From Sphingomonas faeni (lineage in GTDB: Bacteria; Pseudomonadota; Alphaproteobacteria; Sphingomonadales; Sphingomonadaceae): a DNA stretch of 64,000 nucleotides. The notes under the pieces were generated by a model. That model ran no database searches. It was not told the DNA's origin and was given only the letters and a program-made list of their open reading frames with translations. Both the position numbers and the translations under genes were made by a program. The number at the start of each line of letters is the position of its first letter. Positions within the stretch are counted from its first letter, which is position 1. This document shows positions 34,196 to 44,646 of the stretch, piece after piece. The DNA is taken from positions 186,001 to 250,000 of the forward strand of contig NZ_JALPNF010000002.1 of assembly GCF_023195535.1 (NCBI RefSeq). Reading direction: 5' to 3'.

Positions 34196-36001
34196 TTACT
34201 TCCGCCCAAACAGCTTCTCGATGTCGCCGTGGGCGAGTTTCACCCAGGTGGGGCGGCCGTGGTTGCATTGGCCGGAATGGGGGGTGACTTCCATTTCTCG
34301 GAGCAGCGCGTTCATTTCGGGCACGGACAATATGCGGCCGGCCCGGACCGAGCCGTGGCAGGCCATCGTGCCGGCTACCGCGTCTAGGCGTTCTTTTAGG
34401 GAGAGGGCTTCGTCGAACGCGGCGAGTTCGTCGGCCAGGTCGGTGACGAGGCCTTTGGGGTCGCTTTGGCCGAGGAGCGCGGGGGTGGCGCGGACCAGCA
34501 TCGCGTGGGGGCCGAAGCGTTCGAGGTCGAGGCCGAATTCGGAAAGTTCTTCGGCGCGGGATTCGAGGCGGTCGCAGGCGGATTCGTCGAGTTCTACGAC
34601 TTCGGGGATCAGGAGCGCCTGGCTGGCGATGGTGCCGCCGATCAGGGCTGCGCGCATGCGTTCCAGGACGAGGCGTTCGTGGGCGGCATGCTGGTCGACG
34701 AGGACGAGACCGTCTTCGGCTTCGGCTACTATATAGGTCTTGGCGACCTGGCCGCGGGCTACGCCCATCGGGAAGGCGGTGGTTTGGGGTGGGGGTGTCC
34801 AGGCGGGTTCGGCTCTTGCCTGCGGAGGGGACGCGAAGAAGGTTGGGCGGGCGTCGTTGACCGCGCCGTAGCTTCTACTCTCCAGCGGGAGTCTTTGGGG
34901 CGTGCCCTCACCTTCCCATCCGCTTTGCGGACGGGCCCCTTCCTCTCCCCCGAGGGGAGAGGAGGCTTGTTCGGGTTGCCACATCGCGAGGGCGGACTCG
35001 CTGGCGCGTTGGCTGCGGTGGCCGGCTGCGTCGAGGGCTCGGCGGAGACCGGAAACTATCAGGCCTCTTACCATCGCCGGATCGCGGAAGCGGACTTCGG
35101 TCTTGGCGGGGTGGACGTTGACGTCCACCTGATCGGTGGGGATGTCGAGGAACAGCGCCACCACGGCGTGGCGGTCGCGGGGGAGCATCTCGGCATAGGC
35201 GCCGCGGATCGCGCCCATCAGCAGGCGGTCCTTTACGGGCCGTCCATTGACGAACAGATACTGGTGGTCGGCGATGCCGCGATTGTAGGTTGGCAGGCTG
35301 GCGACGCCGCCGAGCACCAAGCCCTCACGTTCGAGGTCGATCGCGACCGAATTGTCGGCGAGCGCGCGATCGGTGAGCGTCGCCACCCTGCCCGGCCGAT
35401 CCTCGACCTGCATCGCCGACAGCGCGCGGCGGCCGTCATGCTCCAGCGTAAAGCCGATATCGGGCCTAGCCATTGCGAGCCGGCGGACGACGTCCAGGCA
35501 GGCGGCGTACTCGGCGCGGGGGGAGCGGAGGAACTTGCGGCGGGCGGGGACTCGGGCGAACAGGTCCTCGACCACCACCCGCGTACCGGGCGGGAGCGCG
35601 GCGGGGCCTTCGCGCTCGACGCGGCCATTGTCGACGGTCCGCGCCCAGCCTTCGGCGCCGCGAATCCGGCTTTCGATCGTCAGCCTTGCGACGCTCGCGA
35701 TCGACGGCAACGCCTCGCCGCGAAAGCCCAACGTCACGACCGATTCGATAAACTCGTCGGGCAGTTTCGAGGTGGCGTGGCGTTCGAGCGCCAGGGCCAT
35801 GTCGGCGGGGGTCATCCCGCAGCCGTCATCGGCCACCTCGATCCGCGAAGTCCCTCCTTCGACAAGGATAATCGCGATACGCCCCGCGCCTGCGTCGATC
35901 GCGTTTTCGACTAACTCCTTCAACGCGCTGGCGGGTCTTTCCACCACTTCACCGGCGGCGATGCGATTGACCAGATGCTCGGGGAGACGCCGTATTGACA
36001 T
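34196..36001 (-). CDS. mutL: DNA mismatch repair protein MutL
   Basis: 601 residues. The GHKL ATPase domain is complete: ELVENAIDAGAGRI (motif I), VADDGCGM (II), TLGFRGEALPSIASV (III), then the transducer with VNVHPAKTEVRFRD. The C-terminal dimer domain has GRILSVPEMNALLREMEVTPHSGQCNHGRPTWV. The endonuclease motif DQHAAHERLVLERM is present. The linker (about residues 345-400) carries a palindromic repeat at 34942-34962. Coordinates mismatch repair between MutS and downstream nicking. Converges with the DUF2442 gene with only seven bases between. Confidence 0.95.
   Translation of the reverse strand: MSIRRLPEHLVNRIAAGEVVERPASALKELVENAIDAGAGRIAIILVEGGTSRIEVADDGCGMTPADMALALERHATSKLPDEFIESVVTLGFRGEALPSIASVARLTIESRIRGAEGWARTVDNGRVEREGPAALPPGTRVVVEDLFARVPARRKFLRSPRAEYAACLDVVRRLAMARPDIGFTLEHDGRRALSAMQVEDRPGRVATLTDRALADNSVAIDLEREGLVLGGVASLPTYNRGIADHQYLFVNGRPVKDRLLMGAIRGAYAEMLPRDRHAVVALFLDIPTDQVDVNVHPAKTEVRFRDPAMVRGLIVSGLRRALDAAGHRSQRASESALAMWQPEQASSPLGGEEGARPQSGWEGEGTPQRLPLESRSYGAVNDARPTFFASPPQARAEPAWTPPPQTTAFPMGVARGQVAKTYIVAEAEDGLVLVDQHAAHERLVLERMRAALIGGTIASQALLIPEVVELDESACDRLESRAEELSEFGLDLERFGPHAMLVRATPALLGQSDPKGLVTDLADELAAFDEALSLKERLDAVAGTMACHGSVRAGRILSVPEMNALLREMEVTPHSGQCNHGRPTWVKLAHGDIEKLFGRK
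34942..34962. repeat. Palindrome within the mutL linker
   Basis: CCTCTCCCC CGA GGGGAGAGG forms a perfect 9-bp stem, of the type seen in family F (18643-18751). The surrounding 34890-34975 (with CATCCGCTTTGCGGACGGG) looks like the rest of a REP-type element. It is translated in frame as a Gly/Glu-rich stretch in the disordered linker between the ATPase and dimer domains. Confidence 0.7.
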
Positions 36002-36172
36002 GGGTTTGCGTCTAGACCAAGCGACGGCATCCCGCGACCCGCAAACGCCACTTAATATAGTATAGGCACCCGGTGCTCGAAACCACCGGCGGGCTCCGCG
36101 AGATGATGTGTGTGCGCATGTTTTGCTGGCGGTCCGCCCGTCCGGCGGACAGGATTACGGGACCCTGATTGA

Positions 36173-37216
<1,044 letters not shown>

Positions 37217-37321
37217 ACGGTTGGTTTTGCTGTAAGACACACGGATATGAAATCGCGCCGTTCGAGTCGTGGGGATCGCCGCCTGCGCCTCGGCGACGCC
37301 AGAGGACAGGGGGACAGGCGC

Positions 37322-38194
37322 ATGGCGCCAGCCCGCGACCGGCGCACGGGGTTTTCCCGGCGTCGACAATATAGTGTGTTCCTAGGCTATGTGCTCGCCG
37401 TCGCCGGAGCGGTGGTGGGATTGGTGCTGCTCGTCGCGTCCACCTTCAATCCACCTGCGTTTTCGGCACTCCGGATGGGCGTCGCCGGCGTCACCACGCC
37501 GGTCTCTACGGGATTCGCTGCGGTCGGGTCGTCGATCTCGGGCATCCCCGGTGCGATCGGCAATTACTTCTTCGTGAAGCAGGAGAACGTCGCGCTGCGG
37601 GCGGACCGCGCGCGGACCCGCGCGCTGCTGATGCGGGCGCGGACGATCGCTTATGACAACCGTCGATTACGCAACCTCCTGGCAATCCGCGAACGTTCGC
37701 CGGAGCCGGTGGTCACTGCCCGCCTCGTGAGTTCGAGCGCGTCGAGCGGGCGGCGCTATGCCCTGCTCAACGCCGGCCGGTGGAGCGGCGTAAAGCCCGG
37801 CATGCCGGTACGCGGTCCCGATGGCCTGATCGGGCGGGTCGTCGAGACCGGGCCAAACGCGGCGCGCGTGCTGTTGCTGAGCGACGGCGACAGCATCGTC
37901 CCCGTCCGCCGCACCCGCGATGGCCTGCCCGCGATCGCGGCGGGGCGCGGCGACGGGATGATCGACATCCGCTCGGTCAACGCGACCAACGTCCGCTTCA
38001 ACGCGGGCGACATCTTCGTCACGACCGGCACCGGCGGCATCTACGGCCCCGGCGTGCCGGTCGCGCGCGTTACCAAGGCCGGCTCGGATTCGGTGATGGC
38101 GCGCACCTTCGCCGATCCCGACACGCTCGATTTCGCGCTGGTCGAGAAGGTGTTCATGCCGGTCCCGCCGCCGCGCCCGATCGCCCCGCAGTGA
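37322..38194 (+). CDS. mreC: Rod shape-determining protein MreC
   Basis: 290 residues from the ATG at 37322, with GGGGGACAGG upstream; a start at 37247 is possible but less likely. A short basic cytoplasmic start, one membrane helix (VFLGYVLAVAGAVVGLVLLVAS), a coiled-coil and the two beta-barrel MreC domain (SSASSGRRYALLNAGRWSGVKPGMPVRGPDGLIGRVVETG). Periplasmic scaffold linking MreB to PBP2. It ends in a Pro-rich tail. Confidence 0.93.
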   Translation: MAPARDRRTGFSRRRQYSVFLGYVLAVAGAVVGLVLLVASTFNPPAFSALRMGVAGVTTPVSTGFAAVGSSISGIPGAIGNYFFVKQENVALRADRARTRALLMRARTIAYDNRRLRNLLAIRERSPEPVVTARLVSSSASSGRRYALLNAGRWSGVKPGMPVRGPDGLIGRVVETGPNAARVLLLSDGDSIVPVRRTRDGLPAIAAGRGDGMIDIRSVNATNVRFNAGDIFVTTGTGGIYGPGVPVARVTKAGSDSVMARTFADPDTLDFALVEKVFMPVPPPRPIAPQ

Positions 38195-38204
38195 GCGTGC
38201 CGCG

Positions 38205-38735
38205 ATGAGCCGCCCCCGCGTCGTCGACAGCGTCGACTACAAGCCGTTCGAAACCAAGCTGCCCGCCAGCCGCGCGCGGGCAATCCCCTGGGCGACGGTC
38301 ATGGCCGGATCGCTGGTCACGATCATCCCGGTGGTCGCGACGATCCCCCTCCTCCCGCCGTTCGGGTTCGTCATGCTGCTGGCGTGGCGGCTGCTCGCGC
38401 GGTTCGCGTTCCGGCCCTGGGCGGCGGCCCCGCTCGGCTTTTTCGACGATCTGGTTAGCGGCCAGCCGCTCGGCAGCGCGGTGCTGATGTGGTCGCTCGC
38501 GTTCGTCGCGATCGACATGCTCGAACAGCGCCTGGCGTTCCGCGATTATTGGCAGGACTGGCTGATCGCGAGCGGCCTGATCGCGGCGTGCATCCTGGGC
38601 GGGCGGTTCATCGCGGTACCGGTCGGCGCGCATGTCGATACCGTGCTGATCGCGCAGATCGTCGTCACCATGCTCTGCTTCCCGCTCGCCGCGCGGATCG
38701 TCGCCTTCATCCAGAACAAGCGGGGCGGCGAGTGA
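38205..38735 (+). CDS. mreD: Rod shape-determining protein MreD
   Basis: 176 residues, about five membrane segments, for example TVMAGSLVTIIPVVATIPLLPPFGFVMLLAW and VLMWSLAFVAIDML. Small membrane partner of MreC. It ends with NKRGGE, and its TGA overlaps the GTG of the next gene by four bases. Assignment rests on hydrophobicity, length and conserved position between mreC and mrdA. Confidence 0.9.
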   Translation: MSRPRVVDSVDYKPFETKLPASRARAIPWATVMAGSLVTIIPVVATIPLLPPFGFVMLLAWRLLARFAFRPWAAAPLGFFDDLVSGQPLGSAVLMWSLAFVAIDMLEQRLAFRDYWQDWLIASGLIAACILGGRFIAVPVGAHVDTVLIAQIVVTMLCFPLAARIVAFIQNKRGGE

Positions 38736-40804
38736 GGAACACCCCGCGGATCGTCACCGAGATGTCGCAGGCCTACACCTTCTCCAGGCGTGCGTGGATG
38801 CTGGGCGCGGCGCAGGGGGCGGTCGGGCTGATGCTCGCCGGGCGGATGGCGTGGCTGTCGGTCGCGCAGAACGAGCGCTATACGATGTTGTCGGAGAGCA
38901 ACCGCGTCAACATGACGCTGCTGCCGCCGCGGCGCGGCTGGATCGTCGACCGTCACGGCGTGCCGATCGCCAACAACCGCACCGATTTCCGCGTCGACAT
39001 CATCCCCGATCGCCTCCGCGACAAGGAGCGCGTGCTACCGCTGCTCGGCCGCATCCTCCAGCTCCCGCCCGAGGAAGTCGAACGGATCGCGATCGACCTT
39101 GAGCATGCCGCCGGGTTCCAGCCGGTCCAGGTCGCGGAGAATCTCGACTGGGAGCGGTTCGCCGCGGTCAGCGTGCGGCTGCCCGAACTCCCCGGCGTCG
39201 CGCCCACCCGTGGCTTCGCGCGCAGCTATCCGGCGGGCGCCGCGGTCGCGCATCTGACCGGCTATGTCGGCGTGCCCAATGCCGAGCAGTACAAGAAGAC
39301 GCGCGACCCGCTGCTCGTCACGCCCGGCTTCAAGCTCGGCAAGGACGGGCTGGAGAAGATGCTCGAGGCGGAGTTGCGCGGCGTCGCCGGGGCCAAGCGC
39401 GTCGAGGTCACCGCGCGCGGCAAGCTGGTCGCCGAGCTCGCCACCAAGCCCGACGTGCCCGGCAAGACCGCGCGGCTGACGATCGATGTCGGCTTGCAGG
39501 AATACGCGGCAAGGCGGCTCGGCACCAACTCCGGATCGGTCGTGGTGATCGACACGCGCACCGGCGAGATGCTCGCGATGGTGTCGATGCCGGCCTATGA
39601 TCCGAACAGCTTTTCGGACGGGATCAGCCATCTCGAATGGCAGATGCTGAGCGACGACGATCACGTGCCGCTGATGAACAAGGTGACGCAGGGGCTGTAT
39701 CCGCCGGGATCGACCGTCAAGCCGATGAACGGCCTCGCGCTGATGAACGCGGGCGTCGATCCATCGACCCGCATCAATTGTTCGGGCGCGATGCGGCTCG
39801 GGACCAGCGTGTTCCATTGCCACAAGAAGAGCGGCCATGGCCCGCTCGATCTCAAGAACGCGATCATGCAGAGCTGCGACATCTATTTCTACGAGATGGC
39901 GCGGCGGGTCGGCTACAACGCGATCGCCCCGGTCGCGCGCGTGCTGGGGCTCGGCCAGAAGTTCGACCTGCCCTTCTCGACGCAGCGCTACGGCACGGTC
40001 CCCGATCCGGCGTGGAAGCTGAAGAAATACAAGCACGACTGGACCGTCGCGGACTCGCTGAACGCGTCGATCGGCCAGGGCTATGTGCTCGCCAACCCGT
40101 TGCAGCTCGCGGTGATGGCGGCGCGGCTCGCATCGGGCCGCGCGTTGCAGCCGAGCATCCTGGCGAACCACGTCCACCGCGACTCCCCTGCCCTCGCAAT
40201 CGATTCCGAGCATCTCGCGCGCGTCCGCGATGCGATGTTCGGGGTGATCAACCAGGGCGGCACCGGCGGCGCGGCCAAGCTGCTGATCCCCGGCGTCGCG
40301 ATCGCGGGCAAGACCGGCACGGCGCAGGTCCGCCGCATCACGATGGCGGAACGTCGCTCGGGCGTGCTCAAGAACGGGCAGTTGCCGTTCAAGATGCGCG
40401 ACCATGCGCTGTTCATCGGTTTCGCGCCCGCCGATAATCCGCGCTATGCGCTGGCGGTCGTGCTGGAGCATAACGGCCACACCGTGCGCAACCTCGACAC
40501 GCCGATGATCGCCCGCGACATCATGACCTATATGCTCGACCGCGACCGTGCGCTGAAATCGCTCGCCGAGGTCGAACCGACCTGGGGCGGCGATATCCGC
40601 ACGCGCATGGCCGCGACCGCGGAGACGTACCGCAAGGCGCAGTCCGCCCCGCCCGCGGCGATCGCCACCAAGACCGACGCGATCGTGCCCAGCGACGCGC
40701 CCGCGGTGGTCAACGCCACCGACATGGCCAACGCGACGCAGGAGGCGCTCACCACGCCCGGCAGCACGGTCGCCGAGGACGATACGCGGGAACGCCAGCA
40801 ATGA
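38732..40804 (+). CDS. mrdA: Penicillin-binding protein 2 (transpeptidase)
   Basis: 690 residues from a GTG at 38732 that overlaps the mreD stop as GTGA. One N-terminal membrane helix, dimer/pedestal domain (LLPPRRGWIVDRHGVPIANNRTDFRV), then the transpeptidase: STVK in LYPPGSTVKPM, SCD in IMQSCDIYFYE, and KTG in IAGKTGTAQV. The C-terminal tail of about 70 residues is Ala/Thr/Pro-rich. Crosslinks peptidoglycan in side-wall elongation with RodA. Beta-lactam target. Confidence 0.95.
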   Translation: MRNTPRIVTEMSQAYTFSRRAWMLGAAQGAVGLMLAGRMAWLSVAQNERYTMLSESNRVNMTLLPPRRGWIVDRHGVPIANNRTDFRVDIIPDRLRDKERVLPLLGRILQLPPEEVERIAIDLEHAAGFQPVQVAENLDWERFAAVSVRLPELPGVAPTRGFARSYPAGAAVAHLTGYVGVPNAEQYKKTRDPLLVTPGFKLGKDGLEKMLEAELRGVAGAKRVEVTARGKLVAELATKPDVPGKTARLTIDVGLQEYAARRLGTNSGSVVVIDTRTGEMLAMVSMPAYDPNSFSDGISHLEWQMLSDDDHVPLMNKVTQGLYPPGSTVKPMNGLALMNAGVDPSTRINCSGAMRLGTSVFHCHKKSGHGPLDLKNAIMQSCDIYFYEMARRVGYNAIAPVARVLGLGQKFDLPFSTQRYGTVPDPAWKLKKYKHDWTVADSLNASIGQGYVLANPLQLAVMAARLASGRALQPSILANHVHRDSPALAIDSEHLARVRDAMFGVINQGGTGGAAKLLIPGVAIAGKTGTAQVRRITMAERRSGVLKNGQLPFKMRDHALFIGFAPADNPRYALAVVLEHNGHTVRNLDTPMIARDIMTYMLDRDRALKSLAEVEPTWGGDIRTRMAATAETYRKAQSAPPAAIATKTDAIVPSDAPAVVNATDMANATQEALTTPGSTVAEDDTRERQQ

Positions 40805-40853
40805 TCCCGGATCGAATGAATCCCGACCGAATGACTCCCATCAGGCGCACGCG

Positions 40854-41960
40854 ATGAACCGTATCGTCCCCGAACCGCTCGCCAAGCTTCCCTGGCTGGT
40901 GATCATCCTCGTCATCGCGATCGGCTGTTTCGGGCAGATCGTGCTGTATTCGGCGGCGGGCGGATCGCTGCGGCCCTGGGCGCTGTCGCAGGGCATCCGC
41001 TTCTTCGTGCTGCTCGCCGGGGCGATGGGGCTGTCCTACATCCCCGAGCGCACGTGGAAGGCCGTCGCGCTGCCCGCCTATGCGCTGATCGTGCTGTCGC
41101 TGATCGCGGTCGAGATCCTCGGCAAGGTTTCGGGCGGGTCGCAGCGCTGGCTCGACCTCGGCTTCATCCGCCTCCAGCCGTCCGAGTTCATGAAGCCCGC
41201 GATCGTGCTGGCGGCGGCGAAATTCTACGACATGCTCCCACCCGGCGAGACGCGCCGGTTCGGCGGGATCTGGCCCGCCGCGCTGCTGATCGCCGTTCCC
41301 GCGGCGATCGTGATGAAACAGCCCGATCTCGGCACCGCGCTCATGATCTGCTCGGGCGGCGCGACCGTCATGTTCCTCGCGGGCGTGCCCCTGCGGCTGT
41401 TCATGGGCGGCGCGATCGCGGCCGCGATCGCGATCCCGCTCTCGATCAATTTCCTGCTGCACGATTATCAGCGCAACCGCATCCTGATCTTTCTCGATCC
41501 CGAGAGCGACCCGCTCGGCACCGGCTATCACATCAGCCAGTCGAAGATCGCGATCGGCTCGGGCGGGATCTGGGGCAAGGGCTTCCTCCAGGGCACGCAG
41601 AGCCATCTCGACTACCTCCCCGAAGGCCATACCGACTTCGTCTTCGCGACGATGGCGGAGGAATGGGGCTTGGTCGGCGGCTGCCTGCTGATCCTCGCCT
41701 TCCTGCTGGTGATCCGCTGGGGGATCGAGGTCGGCCAGCGTGCCAACAGCCGCTTCGCCAGGCTGACCGCGGCCGGCCTCGCCACGACGATCTTCTTCTA
41801 CGTCGCGATCAACCTGATGATGGTGATGGGCCTGGCGCCGGTCGTCGGCATCCCGTTGCCGCTGGTGAGCTTCGGCAGTTCGGCGCAGATGACCGTACTG
41901 CTGTGCCTCGGCATCCTGATGTCGATCGACCGCCAGAACCGCAAGACGGTCGGCTGGTAG
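40854..41960 (+). CDS. rodA: Rod shape-determining protein RodA (SEDS glycosyltransferase)
   Basis: 368 residues with about ten membrane segments. SEDS signatures: GSQRWLDLGFIRLQPSEFMKPAIVLAAA, KQPDLGTALM, and the C-terminal LPEGHTDFVFATMAEEWGLVGGC and GIPLPLVSFGSSAQMTVLLCLGI. Polymerises lipid II with PBP2. Last gene of the cluster. Between it and the tRNA gene lie 157 bases; no clear terminator is seen. Confidence 0.96.
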   Translation: MNRIVPEPLAKLPWLVIILVIAIGCFGQIVLYSAAGGSLRPWALSQGIRFFVLLAGAMGLSYIPERTWKAVALPAYALIVLSLIAVEILGKVSGGSQRWLDLGFIRLQPSEFMKPAIVLAAAKFYDMLPPGETRRFGGIWPAALLIAVPAAIVMKQPDLGTALMICSGGATVMFLAGVPLRLFMGGAIAAAIAIPLSINFLLHDYQRNRILIFLDPESDPLGTGYHISQSKIAIGSGGIWGKGFLQGTQSHLDYLPEGHTDFVFATMAEEWGLVGGCLLILAFLLVIRWGIEVGQRANSRFARLTAAGLATTIFFYVAINLMMVMGLAPVVGIPLPLVSFGSSAQMTVLLCLGILMSIDRQNRKTVGW

Positions 41961-42117
41961 GCGGGAAAACCGGCTTATTTCGCGAAAAAGCGGCTCGATC
42001 GACGAAAACGGACTCGGATCGACGAAAAGGGGGTTGCGGCCCCCGATGAGTCTGCTAACAGCGCGCCTCCAGCAGCGGGGCGCCACACCAGGGCGCCACT
42101 CAAAACCGCCCCGGAAT

Positions 42118-42193
<76 letters not shown>

Positions 42194-42418
42194 TACTCCA
42201 CATTGCCATGACATGATGTGTCTCGATGGCGGAGTTTTTCTGACGACATTTCGAACGGGGTATTCCGACAAGCTGCCGAACTGCGGCTAGCTGATGTTGG
42301 GCCACGGCGCGCGCGCGGCAGGGCTGCGGTGCTGCTGAGCGGCAGTTCGTCGCGCAGGCCAGTGGTGCCAGCGCAAACCGGGCTGCGGCAGCCTGGACGC
42401 GGCATTGTCCACGCTCCA

Positions 42419-42458
42419 CGTCTGCGATCTTCCCGGGGCGTCTGTGATCTCCCCGGGG
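42419..42458 (+). repeat. Two-copy tandem repeat of 20 bp
   Basis: CGTCTGCGATCTTCCCGGGG is followed directly by CGTCTGTGATCTCCCCGGGG; 18 of 20 positions agree. It lies in the 281-base stretch after the tRNA that holds no gene I can support, just upstream of a small predicted protein. Confidence 0.7.
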
Positions 42459-42474
42459 CCCGGAGATAGTAAGC

Positions 42475-42711
42475 GTGTTAAAAACCATGTTGAACATGCC
42501 CGCCAAGCTGGTGCGGGAAACGGATGACAACGACGACGACGCGCAAAACAGCGAACCGATCGCATCCGGATCGCTCGCGCAGATGGTCCAGGCGTTCAGC
42601 GCGCTCGATCCTGCCGAGGTCGAAGGTTTGGTCATCACATGCGCCGGTCGCGACCGCCCCATCACATCGGCGGAGGCACGCGATCTGCGACTGACTGCCG
42701 CCGCAGCCTGA
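42475..42711 (+). CDS. Small hypothetical protein, 78 aa
   Basis: Start may be the GTG at 42475 (GGAG about nine bases upstream) or the ATG at 42487. An acidic stretch (RETDDNDDDAQNSE) is followed by SLAQMVQAFSALDPAEVEGLVITCAGRDRP. The frame has plausible codon use and no frame breaks, but no homologue is known to me. Not clearly linked to its neighbours. Confidence 0.4.
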   Translation: MLKTMLNMPAKLVRETDDNDDDAQNSEPIASGSLAQMVQAFSALDPAEVEGLVITCAGRDRPITSAEARDLRLTAAAA

Positions 42712-42756
42712 GGCATTTGCCAAGAAGCCTGTGGCGATCCGAAAAACCGCGTTCGC

Positions 42757-43944
42757 TTGCCGAGGAACACGCACACAAGGCTAGCAAACCGCCTTGACCC
42801 ACTTCATCGGGGGCACGTCGCTCACCTGGGTATCTGCAATACCCTGTATCGGCTGAGCTATCGCGTGTTTTTACGGGAGGTTAGCCCGCCGGCACATATC
42901 GGCGGGACGCTTCACAGCTTTTTCCAGCTCCGCAGGACTGCTGGTAGTTGGCGTGCAGGTAAATATACGCGAACATCGTGGAAAGGCAGCGGTTGGGGCA
43001 CGATATCCCATCGGGACAACGTGCGGGCGGCTGGCTGCTCGACGGCTGGCGGCCTGTTGCTCGCGTCCGAACTCGGGCTCGACATCGTGCCGCACGCCCT
43101 TGCGATCGGGATGGACAAGAACGCCTTCATGCCGGGACCCGTCTGGCCAGCCACGCTTGAGGATTACAGCGGCGCAACGACATACAAGGGCGTCAAAGGT
43201 CAGCGTTTCCCCATGGGCGCGCTCCTCATACTGCCGGCCGACTTCAATGTCGATCGGCTGGGCCTCCCGGAATCGCGGGCGATTGCTCGGACATTGAAGA
43301 AATACGGCGGGTATATCGTCGATGCGACGGTCGGCTCGCTGAACTTCTATGCCGAGACCGGCAGCGGCTGGAACAAGTGCATGGTCGCGGGTAAATATAC
43401 GGCCGCATTCAGTCCCGACATGCAGGCGATCAAGGCTGCATTGCGTCAGGTGATCGCACAAAGCGGCTATCTGGATCGGGACGGCAAACGTTTCACTCCT
43501 ACGCCGTTCCGCGCCATGAACCTGCTGTCGATGCGCGGCCCCTGGCAGGGCTACAACGGGTCAAAGACGTTCGGCCGGTACAGCGCGGCGTCCGACCTTT
43601 ACCAAGCCGAGGCGACCGCCGACGCCCGAACCATTCGCCAGCTTCTCTACACACACGCCGAGAACGATCCTGATCGCTTCAAATGGAAGAAGCAGAGTTG
43701 GAACCTGAATCCAGAACCCGGCGCGAAATACATCGTTCGCGCGATCGGTGAGGGAGATATCGTGGCTACGCTCAGCGTGAAGAAGAGCAATTACAAAGCC
43801 AATTACGGCTCGACCGGAAAGCTCGCGCCGGGACAGTCCGCAACCTTCACATGGCCTATCGACCCGGGAACCGTGACCGAGGTCAATATCGACAAGCCGA
43901 AAGGCGCCGCTGCCAGCATCCGCCTCGAACTGGTCAAAGCCTGA
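42757..43944 (+). pseudogene. Probable 5'-truncated extracellular-type protein
   Basis: The frame is open for 395 codons, but only about 43010-43944 looks like real protein. The core HALAIGMD...PMGALLILPADFNVDRLGL and KKYGGYIVDATVGSLNFYAE resembles a conserved core of secreted proteins in other bacteria, which normally have 200 or more residues before it and a signal peptide. Here the first 80 residues are Arg/His-rich and non-homologous-looking, with no signal peptide or good ribosome site. A C-terminal beta-rich segment (VATLSVKKSNYKANYGSTG) follows. I infer loss of the 5' end. Function not known. Confidence 0.5.
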
Positions 43945-43955
43945 AACTGCAAGGT

Positions 43956-43989
43956 GCGGCGTCGCTCACCGCGATGAGATCGACGCCGC
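43956..43989 (+). terminator. Terminator-like hairpin
   Basis: Perfect 9-bp stem GCGGCGTCG/CGACGCCGC with a 16-base loop, 12 bases after the stop of the truncated gene. No T-run follows (CGCCTACC), so factor-independent termination is uncertain. Confidence 0.4.
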
Positions 43990-44280
43990 GCCTACCCTGC
44001 ACTTTCCTTTTGCAGCCGTTGCTTACATGGGCTGCACGAAAAAGCCTGCTGTCCCGCCCCACCTCGACATTATGGCACGCGGGCTAACCCGCTACTTGCG
44101 CACATCGTTGCGACGCTGGGAGTTGTCCGCCCTACCCGGTCGGGTTTCGTCGCATCGCACCGAAAGGATGCGCGGTTCTTCGGCATGGCGATAGCAAGCT
44201 AGTTCAGGGGCCACCCAGCACTCGTAATCGTGAGGTCTGTGCCGGTAAACCAATCCCGACCCCGGATGTCGCAGGCACGA
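43990..44280. other. Gene-free stretch
   Basis: The 291 bases after the hairpin (336 from the previous stop) hold no gene I can support. The composition is somewhat lower in GC than the flanks. Nothing repeated or palindromic stands out. Confidence 0.45.
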
Positions 44281-44646
44281 CTATCCTCGATAATAGTTTG
44301 CGAACCCGACGACGCGGTGACGGCCCCGGGTCCGGTACGCCCAGACCGACAATGCGGCGCCGAGAACCGGCAACACCAGGGTCATGAGGTTTGGCACCGT
44401 CGGATCCAAGGCAACAGCGAGCACGAACGAGATGCCGCTGCCGATCGTGTAAAGTATGCAGGCCCTCATGACGCGCGTTCGGCTGGTGCGCGTGTATGCG
44501 GCAAAAGGCGCGATAGCGATCAGCGCGGCAATCCCGATCGCCAAGGGGATCAGCGCTACGATCTGGCTGCCCGCATTATACGACCGGAAACCGATCGCCG
44601 CCGAAACTAAGATCGCTAACATACAGGCGGCACGCAATAGACCCAT
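44281..44646 (-). CDS. Membrane protein, 121 aa, hypothetical
   Basis: Four hydrophobic segments: LLRAACMLAILVSAAIGF, IVALIPLAIGIAALIAIAPFAAY, ACILYTIGSGISFVLAVAL and LMTLVLPVLGAALSVWAYR. The ATG at 44646 has AAGGA eight bases upstream. No family recognised. Inner-membrane location predicted. Confidence 0.6.
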   Translation of the reverse strand: MGLLRAACMLAILVSAAIGFRSYNAGSQIVALIPLAIGIAALIAIAPFAAYTRTSRTRVMRACILYTIGSGISFVLAVALDPTVPNLMTLVLPVLGAALSVWAYRTRGRHRVVGFANYYRG

